From an uncultured Spirochaetales bacterium (lineage in GTDB: Bacteria > Spirochaetota > Spirochaetia > Sphaerochaetales > Sphaerochaetaceae): a DNA stretch of 64,000 bases. The notes below the pieces were generated by a model, which worked only from the letters and a program-made list of their open reading frames with translations, was not told where the DNA came from and searched no databases. The translations under genes and the position numbers were made by a program. This document shows positions 42,315 to 51,551 of this stretch, piece by piece. Position 1 is the stretch's first letter, and every line of letters begins with the position of its first letter. The stretch lies in assembly GCA_944390865.1 (NCBI GenBank), contig CALXRC010000005.1, positions 1 to 64,000 of the forward strand, written 5' to 3'.

Positions 42315-43127
42315 ATGATTGATTATCAGTTCAAGCCGGCAAAAGATACTTTTGCCGCTTTCAGGAATCTGTACGAAATTGTCTCGCTTTTGAGAAGCGA
42401 AAATGGCTGTCCATATGACAGGGCGCAGACAGAAAAGACAAGCCTGGGCAATCTTATTGATGAAGCGTATGAATATCTTGACGGTGTCAACAAGGATGAC
42501 AAGGCTGCCTGTCAGGAAGAGCTTGGAGATGTCCTGCTCAATGTAGTTTCCCTGCTTCACATTCATGAGGACAAGAATGATTTTACATCTGTTGATGTCA
42601 TGAACGCAGTATGCGAGAAGCTGATACGCCGTCATCCTCATGTCTTTTCCTCTGCCACGGCTGAGACTGTTGAAGAAGGCCTGAGCCTGTGGAATGAGAT
42701 GAAGAAAAAGGAAGGAAAACAGGACAGCATACAGCAGGTGCTGGAACACATTCCTTCAGGCATGCCTCCTCTTGAGAAAAGTTATGAGATACAGAAAAAG
42801 CTTGGACGCTTCGGTTTCGAGTGGCCGGATGTTGATGACTGCATCGACAAGGTCTATGAAGAGCTTGATGAAGTGAAGGAAGCAATCAGCGAAAAGAACA
42901 GCGAGCATATTGAAGAAGAGCTTGGGGATGTTTTCCTCACGCTCGTCAATCTTTCCCGCTACCTGAAGATCCGCCCGGATCAGGCACTGGAAAAAGCCAA
43001 CAGCAAGATCACCGAACGCTTTCTGCGCATGAGTGAGATTGCCAGAGAACGAGGCATTGAGATCAGCAGGGAAAATCTGGCCCAGCTCGATGCGATCTGG
43101 GATGAGATAAAGGCAGAGGAGAACTAA
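42315..43127 (+). CDS. mazG: Nucleoside triphosphate pyrophosphohydrolase MazG
   Basis: 270 residues with two MazG domains, as in E. coli MazG. The first has SENGCPYDRAQTEKTS, then IDEAYEYLDGVN, EELGDVLLNVV and HPHVF. The second has KLGRFGFEWPDVDDC, then EELDEVKEAI and EELGDVFLTLVNLSRYL. It hydrolyses NTPs to NMPs and lowers aberrant nucleotides and alarmones. I chose the ATG at 42315 because TATAAT ends only seven bases before it; longer in-frame starts fall before the transcription start. It converges on the next gene with a four-base overlap. Confidence 0.94.
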   Translation: MIDYQFKPAKDTFAAFRNLYEIVSLLRSENGCPYDRAQTEKTSLGNLIDEAYEYLDGVNKDDKAACQEELGDVLLNVVSLLHIHEDKNDFTSVDVMNAVCEKLIRRHPHVFSSATAETVEEGLSLWNEMKKKEGKQDSIQQVLEHIPSGMPPLEKSYEIQKKLGRFGFEWPDVDDCIDKVYEELDEVKEAISEKNSEHIEEELGDVFLTLVNLSRYLKIRPDQALEKANSKITERFLRMSEIARERGIEISRENLAQLDAIWDEIKAEEN

Positions 43128-43927
43128 GACTGGAGGTGAAGAGCCCTCAGTCTTGCAAGTGCAGCATCAGGATAGGTTGCATAAGCATAATTATAATAGG
43201 CGGAGGCTCTGGATGAGTCTCCGCTTTGTGCATAGACATCTCCTATGATGAGGGCTGTCTGCATGTCATTGGATGAAATATAGGCTTCTATCAGCTGAGG
43301 TAGAATCAGCTGCCCTTCCCTTCTTGCAAGGAGAATTCCTGCTGCGCTGAGCAGGGCGTTATGATATTCGCTGCTGTATCCGGATGCTGCATGCCAGGCT
43401 TCAAGATTGGACACAATGAGGGTGCTGTCCGAGCGCGAGGCAATGCACATCATGCTTGCATCCCTTGCCGACAGCGCCGGCCTGACCTGCGCATAAATGC
43501 TGCCGGCCTCTTCGGTGTATCCTTCAGCCATCAGGACCGAATAGTATGAGACAAGATCATTTGTCCTTACGGCATCCGAACTGCACAGCCTGCTGCCTGC
43601 ATTCAGCCTTATTTCGTTGTCATCACTGAAATAGAGCAGGATCCGCAGGGCGCTGTTTATATGCCGGCCGTCCTCTTCATGCATGCTCAGATAGATTAAG
43701 GCCGCTCTTCCTGCCTCATCATACTGTCCCAGATGATAATGGCACATCATCTTGAAATAGACAGAATCCTCATCTATCTTGCTGGTCAGATTCTCATTGC
43801 ATATGACAAGCAGGTTCTCATACTTGCCGTTCTGGTAAAGCTCATCCAGACCGGCATCTGAACAGGATGGAAAAACAAGAAGGGCCGCCATAAACAGCAA
43901 AGCAGCAATCACTGGTTTTCCTTTCAT
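43124..43927 (-). CDS. TPR-like lipoprotein of unknown function
   Basis: 267 residues. The signal sequence VIAALLFMAALLVFPSC ends in a lipobox-like FPSC with Cys22. The mature part is all-helical with TPR-like repeats (ENLLVICNENLTSKID, GQYDEAGRAALIYLSM, GDSSRASAYYNYAYATYPD). Lipoproteins of this kind often serve as scaffolds in envelope assembly. AGGGG lies six bases before the ATG. Nothing in the neighbourhood gives a specific role. Confidence 0.78.
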   Translation of the reverse strand: MKGKPVIAALLFMAALLVFPSCSDAGLDELYQNGKYENLLVICNENLTSKIDEDSVYFKMMCHYHLGQYDEAGRAALIYLSMHEEDGRHINSALRILLYFSDDNEIRLNAGSRLCSSDAVRTNDLVSYYSVLMAEGYTEEAGSIYAQVRPALSARDASMMCIASRSDSTLIVSNLEAWHAASGYSSEYHNALLSAAGILLARREGQLILPQLIEAYISSNDMQTALIIGDVYAQSGDSSRASAYYNYAYATYPDAALARLRALHLQS

Positions 43928-43952
43928 AGCAGCCCCTTTAAAAATATGATAA

Positions 43953-44284
43953 CCGGTTTGCAGTAAGCCGGGTTCTGTATAACGACAATCATCTATCTGG
44001 GCCGGAGATTGCTCTCCGGCTCTAGCAGCCTACCCGTAAAGCATTGTCCAAGGCGGGACCCTTTACTGCTTGGCCTTGCACCTGATGAGGTTTACACTGC
44101 CATCCCTGTCACCAGGAATGCGGTGAGCTCTTACCTCGCCTTTTCACCCTTACCCCTTTCAGGGCGGTATGTTTTCTGTTGCACTCTCTGTTGCATTACT
44201 GCACCTGGGCGTTACCCAGCATCATGCCTTGAGGTGCCCGGACTTTCCTCTCCACAAAAGTGAAGCGATTGTCTAGCAAACCGG
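43953..44284 (-). ncRNA. rnpB: RNase P RNA
   Basis: About 332 bases on the minus strand. The conserved core is clear: GAGGAAAGTCCGGGC near the 5' end, ACAGAACCCGGCTTA near the 3' end, and GGTAAGGGTGAAAAGG-type joining regions between. The terminal helix P1 forms between CCGGTTTGC at the 5' end and GCAAACCGG at the 3' end. The RNA is the catalytic subunit that cuts the 5' leader of tRNA precursors. The layout is of the ancestral (A) bacterial type. Confidence 0.96.
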
Positions 44285-44291
44285 AAAATAA

Positions 44292-45113
44292 TCAAATGCT
44301 GTCGAAGTCATCATCGCTGATCGCATCAGCAAAGAAGTCTTCGTTCGACTCTTCCTCAAATGCAGAAAGATCAATAGTCTCATCGTCTTCCTGGTAATAG
44401 AGGATTCTTGAGCAGTAAGGACAATACTCTGTCGGATTCACTCCAAGGCGGACATTGTTGACAAACTGCATCGGCAGAATCATATGACAGCCGGAACAGA
44501 CCTGTCCCTGAATGATCGGCGTGATTCCAAGACCGTTCTTGTTCTTCACGATCTTGCAGAACTTTGAGTAAATCTCATCAGAAAGGCCCTCGCTTCTGAT
44601 CTCCTGGCTCTTGGCCTCAAGAGCCTCGATCTCTGATCTCTTTTCTGCAAGGATGCTGTCAATCTTGGCCTTCTCCTCGTCGACCTCAGCCTTGAGGTGC
44701 TCGCACTCATCTCCCTGGGCCTTGAGCTTGGCATCAAGTTCCTCAACAAGAGCTGTGGATGCATTGCGGGCCTTGAGATATGCATTCTCCACAACACGAG
44801 CCTCGTCAATCTGCTTTGTAACAGCCTCATACTCTCTCTGCTGAGTAATTGTCTCAACAAGCTTCTCGGCATCAGTTCTGGCGCGGACAGCGTCATCATA
44901 TTTGATTGAGTTGCTTGTTGCATCCTGTCTGGCCTTGGTATAGGCATCATTCAGCTCGACATACTTCAAGTTAGCCTTCTCAAGACTGGTTTCCTTTCCC
45001 TTCAGTGCAGCAGGAATTGTCTCAATCTCCTCTTCAAGGGCGAACTTCTGTCTAAGTACATCCTGAAGTTGCAACAACAGGGAGTGAACATTTTCTAACT
45101 CGTGCTCAGCCAT
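44292..45113 (-). CDS. C4-type zinc ribbon coiled-coil protein (COG1579-like)
   Basis: 273 residues. Residues 10-185 are a long coiled coil with heptad Leu/Ala/Glu patterns. A zf-RING_7-type zinc ribbon follows with VCSGCHMIL and YCPYCSRIL (four cysteines near 206-237). The tail is acidic and rich in Asp and Glu. The family is conserved near rpoD or rnpB in several phyla, and its role, perhaps nucleic-acid binding, is not settled. AGGAG lies nine bases before the ATG, 23 bases after the rpoD stop. Confidence 0.87.
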   Translation of the reverse strand: MAEHELENVHSLLLQLQDVLRQKFALEEEIETIPAALKGKETSLEKANLKYVELNDAYTKARQDATSNSIKYDDAVRARTDAEKLVETITQQREYEAVTKQIDEARVVENAYLKARNASTALVEELDAKLKAQGDECEHLKAEVDEEKAKIDSILAEKRSEIEALEAKSQEIRSEGLSDEIYSKFCKIVKNKNGLGITPIIQGQVCSGCHMILPMQFVNNVRLGVNPTEYCPYCSRILYYQEDDETIDLSAFEEESNEDFFADAISDDDFDSI

Positions 45114-45136
45114 TCTTCTTCTATTCTCCTAATTCT

Positions 45137-47581
45137 TTATACATAATCCTTAAGCTTTCTGCTTCGCTTAGGATGTCTCAGTCTTCTCAAGGCCTTGGCC
45201 TCAATCTGTCTGATTCTCTCACGAGTGACATCAAAATACAAGCCCACCTCTTCCAGCGTGAGCGGATATCCGTCATCCAGTCCGAATCTCATGCGCAGAA
45301 CTTCCTGCTCGCGCGGAGGAAGCGTTGTGAGCACTTCGGAAATCTGCTCTTTCAGCAGGACATAGGCAGTCTGTGTCGCAGGATTCTCGACATCCTTGTC
45401 CTCAATGAAGTCACTGAGCAGGCTGTCTTCCTCTTCACCCACAGGGGTCTCAAGGGAGATAGGCTCCCTGCTGACAGACTTGACTGCCTTGACTTTCTTT
45501 TCGTCCCATCCGAGCTTCTGTGCGATTTCCTCGTCAGAAGGCTCTCTGCCAAGCTGCTGCAGCAGTGTCCTTGACTCGCGGACGACCTTGTTAATCTGCT
45601 CGATCATGTGCACAGGGACACGGATTGTCCTGGCCTGATCTGAAATTGATCTCGTGATGGCCTGCCTGATCCACCAGGTGGCATAGGTGGAAAACTTGAA
45701 GCCCTTGCGGTACTCAAACTTTTCGACAGCCTTGATGAGACCGATGTTTCCTTCCTGGACAAGGTCAAAGAACTGAAGTCCGCGGTTAGTATATTTCTTT
45801 GCGATTGAGACGACCAGACGGAGGTTTGCCTTGATCAGACGGTCCTTGGCATCCTTCATCATCTTCTGGCCTTCCCTGATCTTCTTCACCGAGATCAGAA
45901 TCTTGTCAGTGCCGGAAAGCAGCTTTCTGTCCGGATTCTCCGGGTCGAACCTGTCATCAAATGATTCAAATTCATAGCAGATCTGCTTGAGCTGCTTTTC
46001 CGTGATCTGAAGGGCTTTGATGTCCTCCTTGATCGCATCTGAAGACATTCCAAGCTGCTCTTCAATCAGCTTTGTCTTGCTTCTTGTGGCAAGATCACGT
46101 CCCAGCTGCCTGAGTTCCTTGGCTACGTCGCCTGAGGAAATATGAAGCTTGGCTGTAAGCAGCGTGGCCTTCTCGTTGCAGTCCCTGATAAGGTCTGCGG
46201 CCTCGACAAAGCGGCTTGTAAGCTCATCAATCTCTTCCTGCTCGATGATGACAGGGTAATACCAGATCGGAAGACGCGGAACGTCTGACTCTGCAGTCAG
46301 CTTTTCAAGCATGGCCTTGTAGTCAGCATCAGTCTTCAGCGCCTCAAAGGATCCTCCTTCGCTGCCCTCTCCTCCCTCGTCATTAAAGCTGTCAATGACA
46401 TTGAAAAGAGATGAGTCATTTTTGTCGGAGATGTGTGAAGTGCTGACTATGATCTGATTGCCGTAAGGCGTCCTGATCTTCACATAAAGCCTGAGCATCT
46501 CATCATCAAGTTCCTTTGGATCACAGGAGAGGAACTTTGCAAGCTCCTTTCTGTTTGAACTGTTGAAGAAGACAATCTCCTCCGGCTTCACTTCAAAGCC
46601 GCCCAGATAAAGCTTCATCAGCTCTTCCCGTTTCTGAGTGAACTTGGGATCGCTGAGAAGATCTTCGCCTGTGAGGATGGCCCTCTGGATCTGCTCGTTG
46701 TAATCCTTCAGCTGCTTGGCACAGTCCTTCAGCGCCTCTCTGTAGCAGGCTGAGTAATGCTTCTGCTTTGACAGAAGGCTCTTGAGTTCCTCAGGAGAAA
46801 TGGAGTCATCCTCCTCATCGATCTTTGTGGCAAGCTGATTCGCAATTCTGGTGAACAGTGAAATCAGGAGTCCGCTTTCCCTGATGACAGAGCGGATGAC
46901 CTCATCACCGGCTTCCATCTGCTTTGAAAGCGTGACTTCCTGAGCGGCATCAAGCAGGTTCTCCCTGCCGATTTCCTTCATGTAGACGCGGATCGGATCG
47001 TCGCCGCTGGCCTCAAGCTTGTCATTGCCGAGAATCGTATGAGACTTGGTTTCATGATCATGCGTGTCGCTGATCTGGTTCAGGTCGACAAACTGTTCGC
47101 CCGAGCCGATATGCTCGTCATCCGGATTTGTCCAGGAACTGAGGCTGGGAGCATCGCTGTCAACGTCTTCTTCACTCTCATCGTCATACTCGTCCTCATC
47201 TTCCTCATCACCGTCTTCCTGCTCATCTGAAGAGTCGTCATCGACAGGAATATCGAAATCAGAGGGGACAGAATCATCATCGACAAGACCGTCCTCGTCA
47301 TCCATATCAGGATACTCGAGGTTTTCTTCCTCAAGCTCTTCTTCAGTGAGTCCGTCAACACCCGGCTCTTCGCTGGCAATGGCCTGCTTTGCATCTTCAT
47401 GATAGTCAATCTCATGCTCTGCAAGCTCATTTATGATGTCATCGAAAAGAGTGGACTTGTTGCCCTCGTCCTCGCTGAGTCCAAGAACATCGAGAACATC
47501 CTTCTTGAGAACGAAGCCGCCGTTCTCAATGCTTCTTTTCGACAATTCCCTGATGATCAGATTCTTCTGTTCCTCATTCAT
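45137..47581 (-). CDS. rpoD: RNA polymerase primary sigma factor RpoD
   Basis: 814 residues. A region 1.1-like N-terminus is followed by a very acidic stretch (about 85-150). Region 1.2 follows ([17 protein letters not shown]), then a large non-conserved region, then regions 2-4: [31 protein letters not shown], in part, [32 protein letters not shown] and the C-terminal helix-turn-helix [20 protein letters not shown]. It directs RNA polymerase to TTGACA/TATAAT promoters, consistent with the promoters found here. I chose the ATG at 47581; a TTG codon directly precedes it. It is downstream of dnaG. Confidence 0.97.
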   Translation of the reverse strand: MNEEQKNLIIRELSKRSIENGGFVLKKDVLDVLGLSEDEGNKSTLFDDIINELAEHEIDYHEDAKQAIASEEPGVDGLTEEELEEENLEYPDMDDEDGLVDDDSVPSDFDIPVDDDSSDEQEDGDEEDEDEYDDESEEDVDSDAPSLSSWTNPDDEHIGSGEQFVDLNQISDTHDHETKSHTILGNDKLEASGDDPIRVYMKEIGRENLLDAAQEVTLSKQMEAGDEVIRSVIRESGLLISLFTRIANQLATKIDEEDDSISPEELKSLLSKQKHYSACYREALKDCAKQLKDYNEQIQRAILTGEDLLSDPKFTQKREELMKLYLGGFEVKPEEIVFFNSSNRKELAKFLSCDPKELDDEMLRLYVKIRTPYGNQIIVSTSHISDKNDSSLFNVIDSFNDEGGEGSEGGSFEALKTDADYKAMLEKLTAESDVPRLPIWYYPVIIEQEEIDELTSRFVEAADLIRDCNEKATLLTAKLHISSGDVAKELRQLGRDLATRSKTKLIEEQLGMSSDAIKEDIKALQITEKQLKQICYEFESFDDRFDPENPDRKLLSGTDKILISVKKIREGQKMMKDAKDRLIKANLRLVVSIAKKYTNRGLQFFDLVQEGNIGLIKAVEKFEYRKGFKFSTYATWWIRQAITRSISDQARTIRVPVHMIEQINKVVRESRTLLQQLGREPSDEEIAQKLGWDEKKVKAVKSVSREPISLETPVGEEEDSLLSDFIEDKDVENPATQTAYVLLKEQISEVLTTLPPREQEVLRMRFGLDDGYPLTLEEVGLYFDVTRERIRQIEAKALRRLRHPKRSRKLKDYV

Positions 47582-47606
47582 CAAACTGTTTTTCCTTCCT
47601 TACCAA

Positions 47607-49421
47607 TCACACCTGAAGCCGTTCAGAAAGCTCCCTGATCTCAGCATCTATGCTGACCTTCTCATTCAGCAGCTCCCTGAGTTCAGCCTCGCTGAAGCCT
47701 TCTGCCTCGCCCTGGCGGATCTGTCTCAGGATAAGCCTGCGGTTTTCCTCCATCTTTCTCAAAGCAATGCGGTCCAGAATTTCATCAATAACAATTTGAG
47801 GATTGTCAACCTTGAATTCAGGTAATTCAAAACTGGTGGCCACATCATTTCTGACCTGATCATCTGCAATTAGAGAAAGAAAGATTTCATCCGTCCTGCC
47901 TGCTCCGTCCCTGCGCACATTCTCCAGTGCCAAATAGATAAGCTGAGCTTCCCTGTCCTTCAGATCACCGAATCTGAAGGCCTTTGTATAAGTGCCAAAC
48001 AAGTCCCTGTGGTTTGCAAACATGAGCATCATGTACAAATCCGGGGATATGTTTGATATTTTCAGCGGAGAATGCCCAGATGAACTGCTGGGGACTGTGC
48101 TGTCCTGCCCCCTGCTGTACTGCTGCAGGCTGCCTGCTTCCAGGTCCTGCCTTATCTGCACCTCTCCGACAGAAAGAATCTCACTTATCTGCCTGATATA
48201 CGCGTCACGCTCCACATTGCTTCTGGTTGCATTGAGGTACGGAGCCATATATGAGACAAACTCTGACTTCCCTTTTGGCGTTCTAGTATTATATATATTA
48301 AGCCCTCTTGTTACAAGATATCTGAAAGCTTCCACGGGTTCGCCCAGTGCCGCTTTCAGGGCCTGAGGGCCTTCCTTCTCCAGATACTCGCTGGCATCCT
48401 TGCTTCCGCTCAGGGAAAGCACGGACACCTCTATGCCTTTTTCCTGGACCATGGCTATGGCTTTGACAGTTGCCTTCTGCCCTGCCTCATCAGAATCAAA
48501 GAGCAGCTCAATGCGCTGGGCATAGCGTGCAAGCAGTGAGGCCTGCTCGCTTGTGAAGGCTGTGCCGAAGGGTGCTGTCGCATTTGCCAGTCCGGCCTGA
48601 TGCAGGCTTATGCAGTCGAAGTTTCCCTCACAGACAATGGCGCTTCCGTCTTTTCTGATCTGGTCAAGAGCCTCATAAAAGCCATAGAGATTGTGTTTCT
48701 TCGAGTATATGCTTGTCTCAGGCGTGTTGATGTATTTCGGGGTGTCATCTCTGAAGGAAAGATCTCTTGCACCGAATGCGACAACCCTGCCCTGCCAGTT
48801 CTTGACTGGAAACATCAGCCTGTTGGCGAAAAGAGGATATGGATAGCTGCGCCTGGAGAAGAAGCCGCTATCCTTCAGAAAATCATCGCTGTAGCCCTGA
48901 CCTGTCAGATACTGGTGAAGCCACTTTGTGTCCTTCGGAGCGTAGCCGAGACAGAACTTCTCCATTGTCTCTCTGCTGATCTTTCTCTTTGCGAGATAAG
49001 AGCGGGCATCTTCCGCTTCCTGAGAAGACAGCAGAAAGTCATGAAAGGTACTGGCCAGCTTTTCATTCAGCTCGAAAAGAGAAGTCTTCTCCTCCCTGCG
49101 CCTGACATCCTGCGGACTCTCGTCCTCTATCTCAACGCCGGCTCTGGATGCAAGCATCCTGACAGCCTCGGGAAAGCTGACATGCTCCATCTTCATGACA
49201 AAGTCAAACATGCTGCCATGTTCCTGACAGGCGAAGCAGTAATAGCTTCCCCTCTCCATGTTGAGCTTGCAGCTCGGAGTTCTCTCATTGCCGTTTCCAT
49301 GAAAAGGACAGCGTATCCAGTAATTGCTGTTTCTCTGGATGATCTGCGTATAGGAAGACACAACATCAGCTATGCTGAGTTTTGCCTTGATCTGCTCAAT
49401 TGTCCTGTCTGAAAATGCCAA
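47607..49421 (-). CDS. dnaG: DNA primase
   Basis: 604 residues. The zinc-binding CHC2 domain (RCPFHGNGNERTPSCKLN, YYCFACQEHG) is followed by the RNA polymerase core with YPLFANRLMFPV and TOPRIM motifs ivCEGNFD and LLFDSDEAGQKA. The C-terminal DnaB-binding region is shorter and diverged. Primase makes RNA primers at the replication fork. The TTG at 49421 has GGGG seven to nine bases upstream. The dnaG-rpoD order matches the macromolecular synthesis operon of many bacteria. Confidence 0.95.
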   Translation of the reverse strand: MAFSDRTIEQIKAKLSIADVVSSYTQIIQRNSNYWIRCPFHGNGNERTPSCKLNMERGSYYCFACQEHGSMFDFVMKMEHVSFPEAVRMLASRAGVEIEDESPQDVRRREEKTSLFELNEKLASTFHDFLLSSQEAEDARSYLAKRKISRETMEKFCLGYAPKDTKWLHQYLTGQGYSDDFLKDSGFFSRRSYPYPLFANRLMFPVKNWQGRVVAFGARDLSFRDDTPKYINTPETSIYSKKHNLYGFYEALDQIRKDGSAIVCEGNFDCISLHQAGLANATAPFGTAFTSEQASLLARYAQRIELLFDSDEAGQKATVKAIAMVQEKGIEVSVLSLSGSKDASEYLEKEGPQALKAALGEPVEAFRYLVTRGLNIYNTRTPKGKSEFVSYMAPYLNATRSNVERDAYIRQISEILSVGEVQIRQDLEAGSLQQYSRGQDSTVPSSSSGHSPLKISNISPDLYMMLMFANHRDLFGTYTKAFRFGDLKDREAQLIYLALENVRRDGAGRTDEIFLSLIADDQVRNDVATSFELPEFKVDNPQIVIDEILDRIALRKMEENRRLILRQIRQGEAEGFSEAELRELLNEKVSIDAEIRELSERLQV

Positions 49422-49473
49422 TTCTGAACCCCATTTATGAAGATAGCCCCAAAGAGCATTAAAAGCAACGAAA

Positions 49474-49911
49474 TTATTTCAATATCGTGATTAGTTTTTC
49501 TGCAAGGGAAGCATTGCGCTGGCTGCGTATTTCCTCTTCGCTGTGAAGCGGACCCTGTCCGATTCCCGGGCATGATGACTTCTCTGCTTCCCACAGTGCC
49601 CTGTCTGAAAGCAGATAGTCCCAGAACGGGTATGTGCGGCACTGCAGGGGCCGGACAGGATAGACAGAGCAGCCTTCCTCTGTAAGGAAAATGCAGCTGT
49701 AGTCTTCCCTCTCCTTCAATGAGATGTTGTAATAAGTGCCCATGTCGACAAGTCTCGTGTACCTGTCAAGGAAATCCTCCCTGCCAAGCCCGAGATAGGA
49801 GCAGAGCGCGCTGAGCGATGCTTCGCTGAGAAGGACAAGGCCAGGCTCGCCGCTGCAGCAGTGCAGACAGCGTTTGCATTCAAATTTCAGACCATTGCAG
49901 AACCAGGACAC
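49474..49911 (-). CDS. YkgJ family cysteine cluster protein
   Basis: 145 residues, GTG start with AAGGTG close upstream. The CxxxCxxCC-type cluster is FECKRCLHCCSG near residue 12, followed by CIFLTEEGCSVYPVRPLQCRTYPFW. This is the CxxxxCxxCC plus CxVYxxRPxxCRxxPF pattern of the UPF0153/YkgJ family, thought to bind zinc or iron. Function is unknown. It lies between dnaG and the terminator of tRNA-Tyr. Confidence 0.88.
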   Translation of the reverse strand: MSWFCNGLKFECKRCLHCCSGEPGLVLLSEASLSALCSYLGLGREDFLDRYTRLVDMGTYYNISLKEREDYSCIFLTEEGCSVYPVRPLQCRTYPFWDYLLSDRALWEAEKSSCPGIGQGPLHSEEEIRSQRNASLAEKLITILK

Positions 49912-49922
49912 AGCACACCTTA

Positions 49923-49951
49923 TAAAAAATCCTCCCTACATCAGGGAGGAT
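49923..49951 (-). terminator. Intrinsic terminator of tRNA-Tyr
   Basis: On the minus strand ATCCTCCCT pairs with AGGGAGGAT (49929-49937 with 49943-49951), a 9-base stem with a 5-base loop followed by six T residues. Confidence 0.92.
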
Positions 49952-49959
49952 GATCATGA

Positions 49960-50041
49960 TGGAGAGAGAAGGATTCGGACCTTCGAAGGCTTAGCCAACA
50001 GATTTACAGTCTGCCCCCTTTGACCGCTCGGGAACCTCTCC
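49960..50041 (-). tRNA. tRNA-Tyr (anticodon GTA)
   Basis: 82 bases with a class II long variable arm. The acceptor stem is GGAGAGG with TCTCTCC and discriminator A. The anticodon stem-loop is CAGACTGTAAATCTG with anticodon GTA. The T-loop GGTCCGAATCC is normal. No CCA is encoded. The promoter lies directly upstream and a terminator directly downstream, so it is a single-gene transcript. Confidence 0.96.
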
Positions 50042-50055
50042 GTCAAACACTGAGC

Positions 50056-50084
50056 ATTAAAGCAAAATCTGTGATTGATGTCAA
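50056..50084 (-). promoter_or_regulatory. Promoter of tRNA-Tyr
   Basis: Minus strand: perfect TTGACA (50084-50079), 17-base spacer, TTTAAT (50061-50056), predicted start near 50049, eight bases before the tRNA. Confidence 0.75.
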
Positions 50085-50143
50085 CATAAAATCACAAGAT
50101 TTTTTCACTTTTATGCTTAAATTTTATTTCAAAAAGAAATAAT

Positions 50144-50635
50144 TCACCGCGGAATCACCTTTTTCTTTAGCAATTCCACTACCTGGGCAGGCACAAGCGC
50201 AGACACGTCAGCACCGAAGGCCGCCATTTCCTTGATCTGCGATGAACGCAGCATGAAATAACTGGGGTCCGTAGGCATGAAAAGCACTTCAAGCTCCTTC
50301 ATCATCTGCATGTTCGTCATCGCAAGCTCAAACTCATAGCCGAAGTCGCCTTCCGCCCTGACTCCCCTGATCATCACGCCGATATTGTTCTCCCTGGCGT
50401 AATTTACCATCAGTCCGTCATAGGAGACAACTTCAATGTTGCTGCTGGATGAGAAAATGTCCTTCAGCACAGCCACTCTTTCCTGAGCAGAGAAGAGGCA
50501 TTTCTTGTTAATATTGTCAGCGACTACGACATGGAGTCTGTCATACAGCTTCAGAGAGCGCCTGATGATGTTGATGTGACCCATCGTAGGCGGATCAAAG
50601 GAGCCCGGAAACATTGCAATACGGGGATTTGTCAA
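50144..50635 (-). CDS. coaD: Phosphopantetheine adenylyltransferase
   Basis: 163 residues, standard. The nucleotidyltransferase motif is PGSFDPPTMGHINIIRR, and the IRGVRAEGDFGYEFELAMTNMQM block and the SSQIKEMAAFGADVSALVP tail follow. It adenylates 4'-phosphopantetheine to dephospho-CoA. It has a TTG start with AGGAG eight bases upstream and overlaps the stop of the preceding gene (TTGA). Confidence 0.96.
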   Translation of the reverse strand: MTNPRIAMFPGSFDPPTMGHINIIRRSLKLYDRLHVVVADNINKKCLFSAQERVAVLKDIFSSSSNIEVVSYDGLMVNYARENNIGVMIRGVRAEGDFGYEFELAMTNMQMMKELEVLFMPTDPSYFMLRSSQIKEMAAFGADVSALVPAQVVELLKKKVIPR

Positions 50636-51099
50636 ATCTTGTTCTCCTCTACATAGGACTTGCTTCTGGCATAGCGTTCAGCGTCTTCGTAAGGTATTTT
50701 CTGAACAGTGATCCACCTGCCCTCCTCGTCTTTCTCGAAAATGGCGAATGAGCCCTTGCCGCAGTAACTCATGATCTGACCATCACGAAGAGGATATGCT
50801 TTCTTCAGTTCTTCCAGGACACAGTCAAAGTGGACAGGCCTGTTGTCAGCGGAGATCATGGCCATTGCGATGTTGTCAATGCGCTGCGAGCAGATGGCGC
50901 AAGTCTCGAACGGCTCCTTTATTATCCTGGACTTCTCAACTGGAAGATGCGAGTGGTACGAATGAGGCTTGGGTGCCCCTACAACCTGGGACAGCGTCGT
51001 GAAGCCGACAAGCCTGCTGTCCTCTTTCTTCCTCTTCCTCCTGTCCCTGGCGTTTCTGCCGTTCTTTTTTGAGTATGACTTGTACTGGTTCTTTTTCAT
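50632..51099 (-). CDS. Hypothetical protein with Cys/His treble-clef-like motif
   Basis: 155 residues. The first 35 are very basic (MKKNQYKSYSKKNGRN and an Arg/Lys run). Near residue 67 a motif CAICSQRI is followed by HFDC, giving CxxC...HxxC as in small zinc-binding treble-clef folds. The C-terminal part (IMSYCGKGSFAIFEKDEEGRW) is beta-rich. I recognise no named family. I chose the ATG at 51099: TTGCTT, a 17-base spacer and CATAAT end nine bases upstream, and no ribosome-binding site is seen. It overlaps coaD, so the two form an operon. Confidence 0.75.
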   Translation of the reverse strand: MKKNQYKSYSKKNGRNARDRRKRKKEDSRLVGFTTLSQVVGAPKPHSYHSHLPVEKSRIIKEPFETCAICSQRIDNIAMAMISADNRPVHFDCVLEELKKAYPLRDGQIMSYCGKGSFAIFEKDEEGRWITVQKIPYEDAERYARSKSYVEENKI

Positions 51100-51108
51100 T
51101 ATGCCCAG

Positions 51109-51137
51109 ATTATGAGGAATTTCAGGCAAATAAGCAA
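51109..51137 (-). promoter_or_regulatory. Promoter of hypothetical gene-coaD operon, predicted leaderless
   Basis: Minus strand: TTGCTT (51137-51132), 17-base spacer, CATAAT (51114-51109), 9 bases to the ATG at 51099. The -35 starts immediately after the U-tract of the rplS terminator. Confidence 0.55.
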
Positions 51138-51138
51138 T

Positions 51139-51168
51139 AAAAAAAGATCCGGAGATGACCCCCGGATC
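51139..51168 (-). terminator. Intrinsic terminator after rplS
   Basis: GATCCGG (51146-51152) pairs with CCGGATC (51162-51168); seven T residues follow on the minus strand. It ends the ffh-rpsP-khpA-rimM-trmD-rplS transcription unit. Confidence 0.9.
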
Positions 51169-51189
51169 CTGAAACATGAAAGACTGAAC

Positions 51190-51546
51190 TCAGTCTGCCT
51201 TCTTCTTGATAAGCTCCTTGACTTTTGCAGCCTTGCCGACTCTGTCCCTGAGATAGTAGAGCTTGGCCCTTCTGACGCGGCCCTTTCTGACAACCTCAAT
51301 CTTGTCGATTCTCGGTGAGTGGAGAGGGAAGATTCTCTCAACGCCGACTCCGTAGCTTATCTTTCTGACAACGAAAGTCCTTCTGACTCCGATGTTGTTC
51401 TTAGCAATGACGATGCCTTCGAAAACCTGAATTCTTTCTGTTGTACCTTCAACAATCTTGAAATAGACCTTTACAGTATCGCCGACAGAGAAGTTCTCTG
51501 CGTCCTTCTTGATCTGCTTGGCCTCAATGCTTCTGATAATGTCCAC
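51190..51546 (-). CDS. rplS: 50S ribosomal protein L19
   Basis: 118 residues. The family blocks [26 protein letters not shown], in part, and [28 protein letters not shown] are clear. L19 lies at the subunit interface of the large subunit. It has a GTG start with AAGGGG eight bases upstream and follows trmD by five bases, as in many bacteria. Confidence 0.98.
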   Translation of the reverse strand: MDIIRSIEAKQIKKDAENFSVGDTVKVYFKIVEGTTERIQVFEGIVIAKNNIGVRRTFVVRKISYGVGVERIFPLHSPRIDKIEVVRKGRVRRAKLYYLRDRVGKAAKVKELIKKKAD

Positions 51547-51551
51547 AGGCT

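Noticed and set aside
44009..44263. Reading frame opposite the RNase P RNA
   Set aside because: It lies entirely on the structured rnpB gene, antisense; the protein has no credible features.
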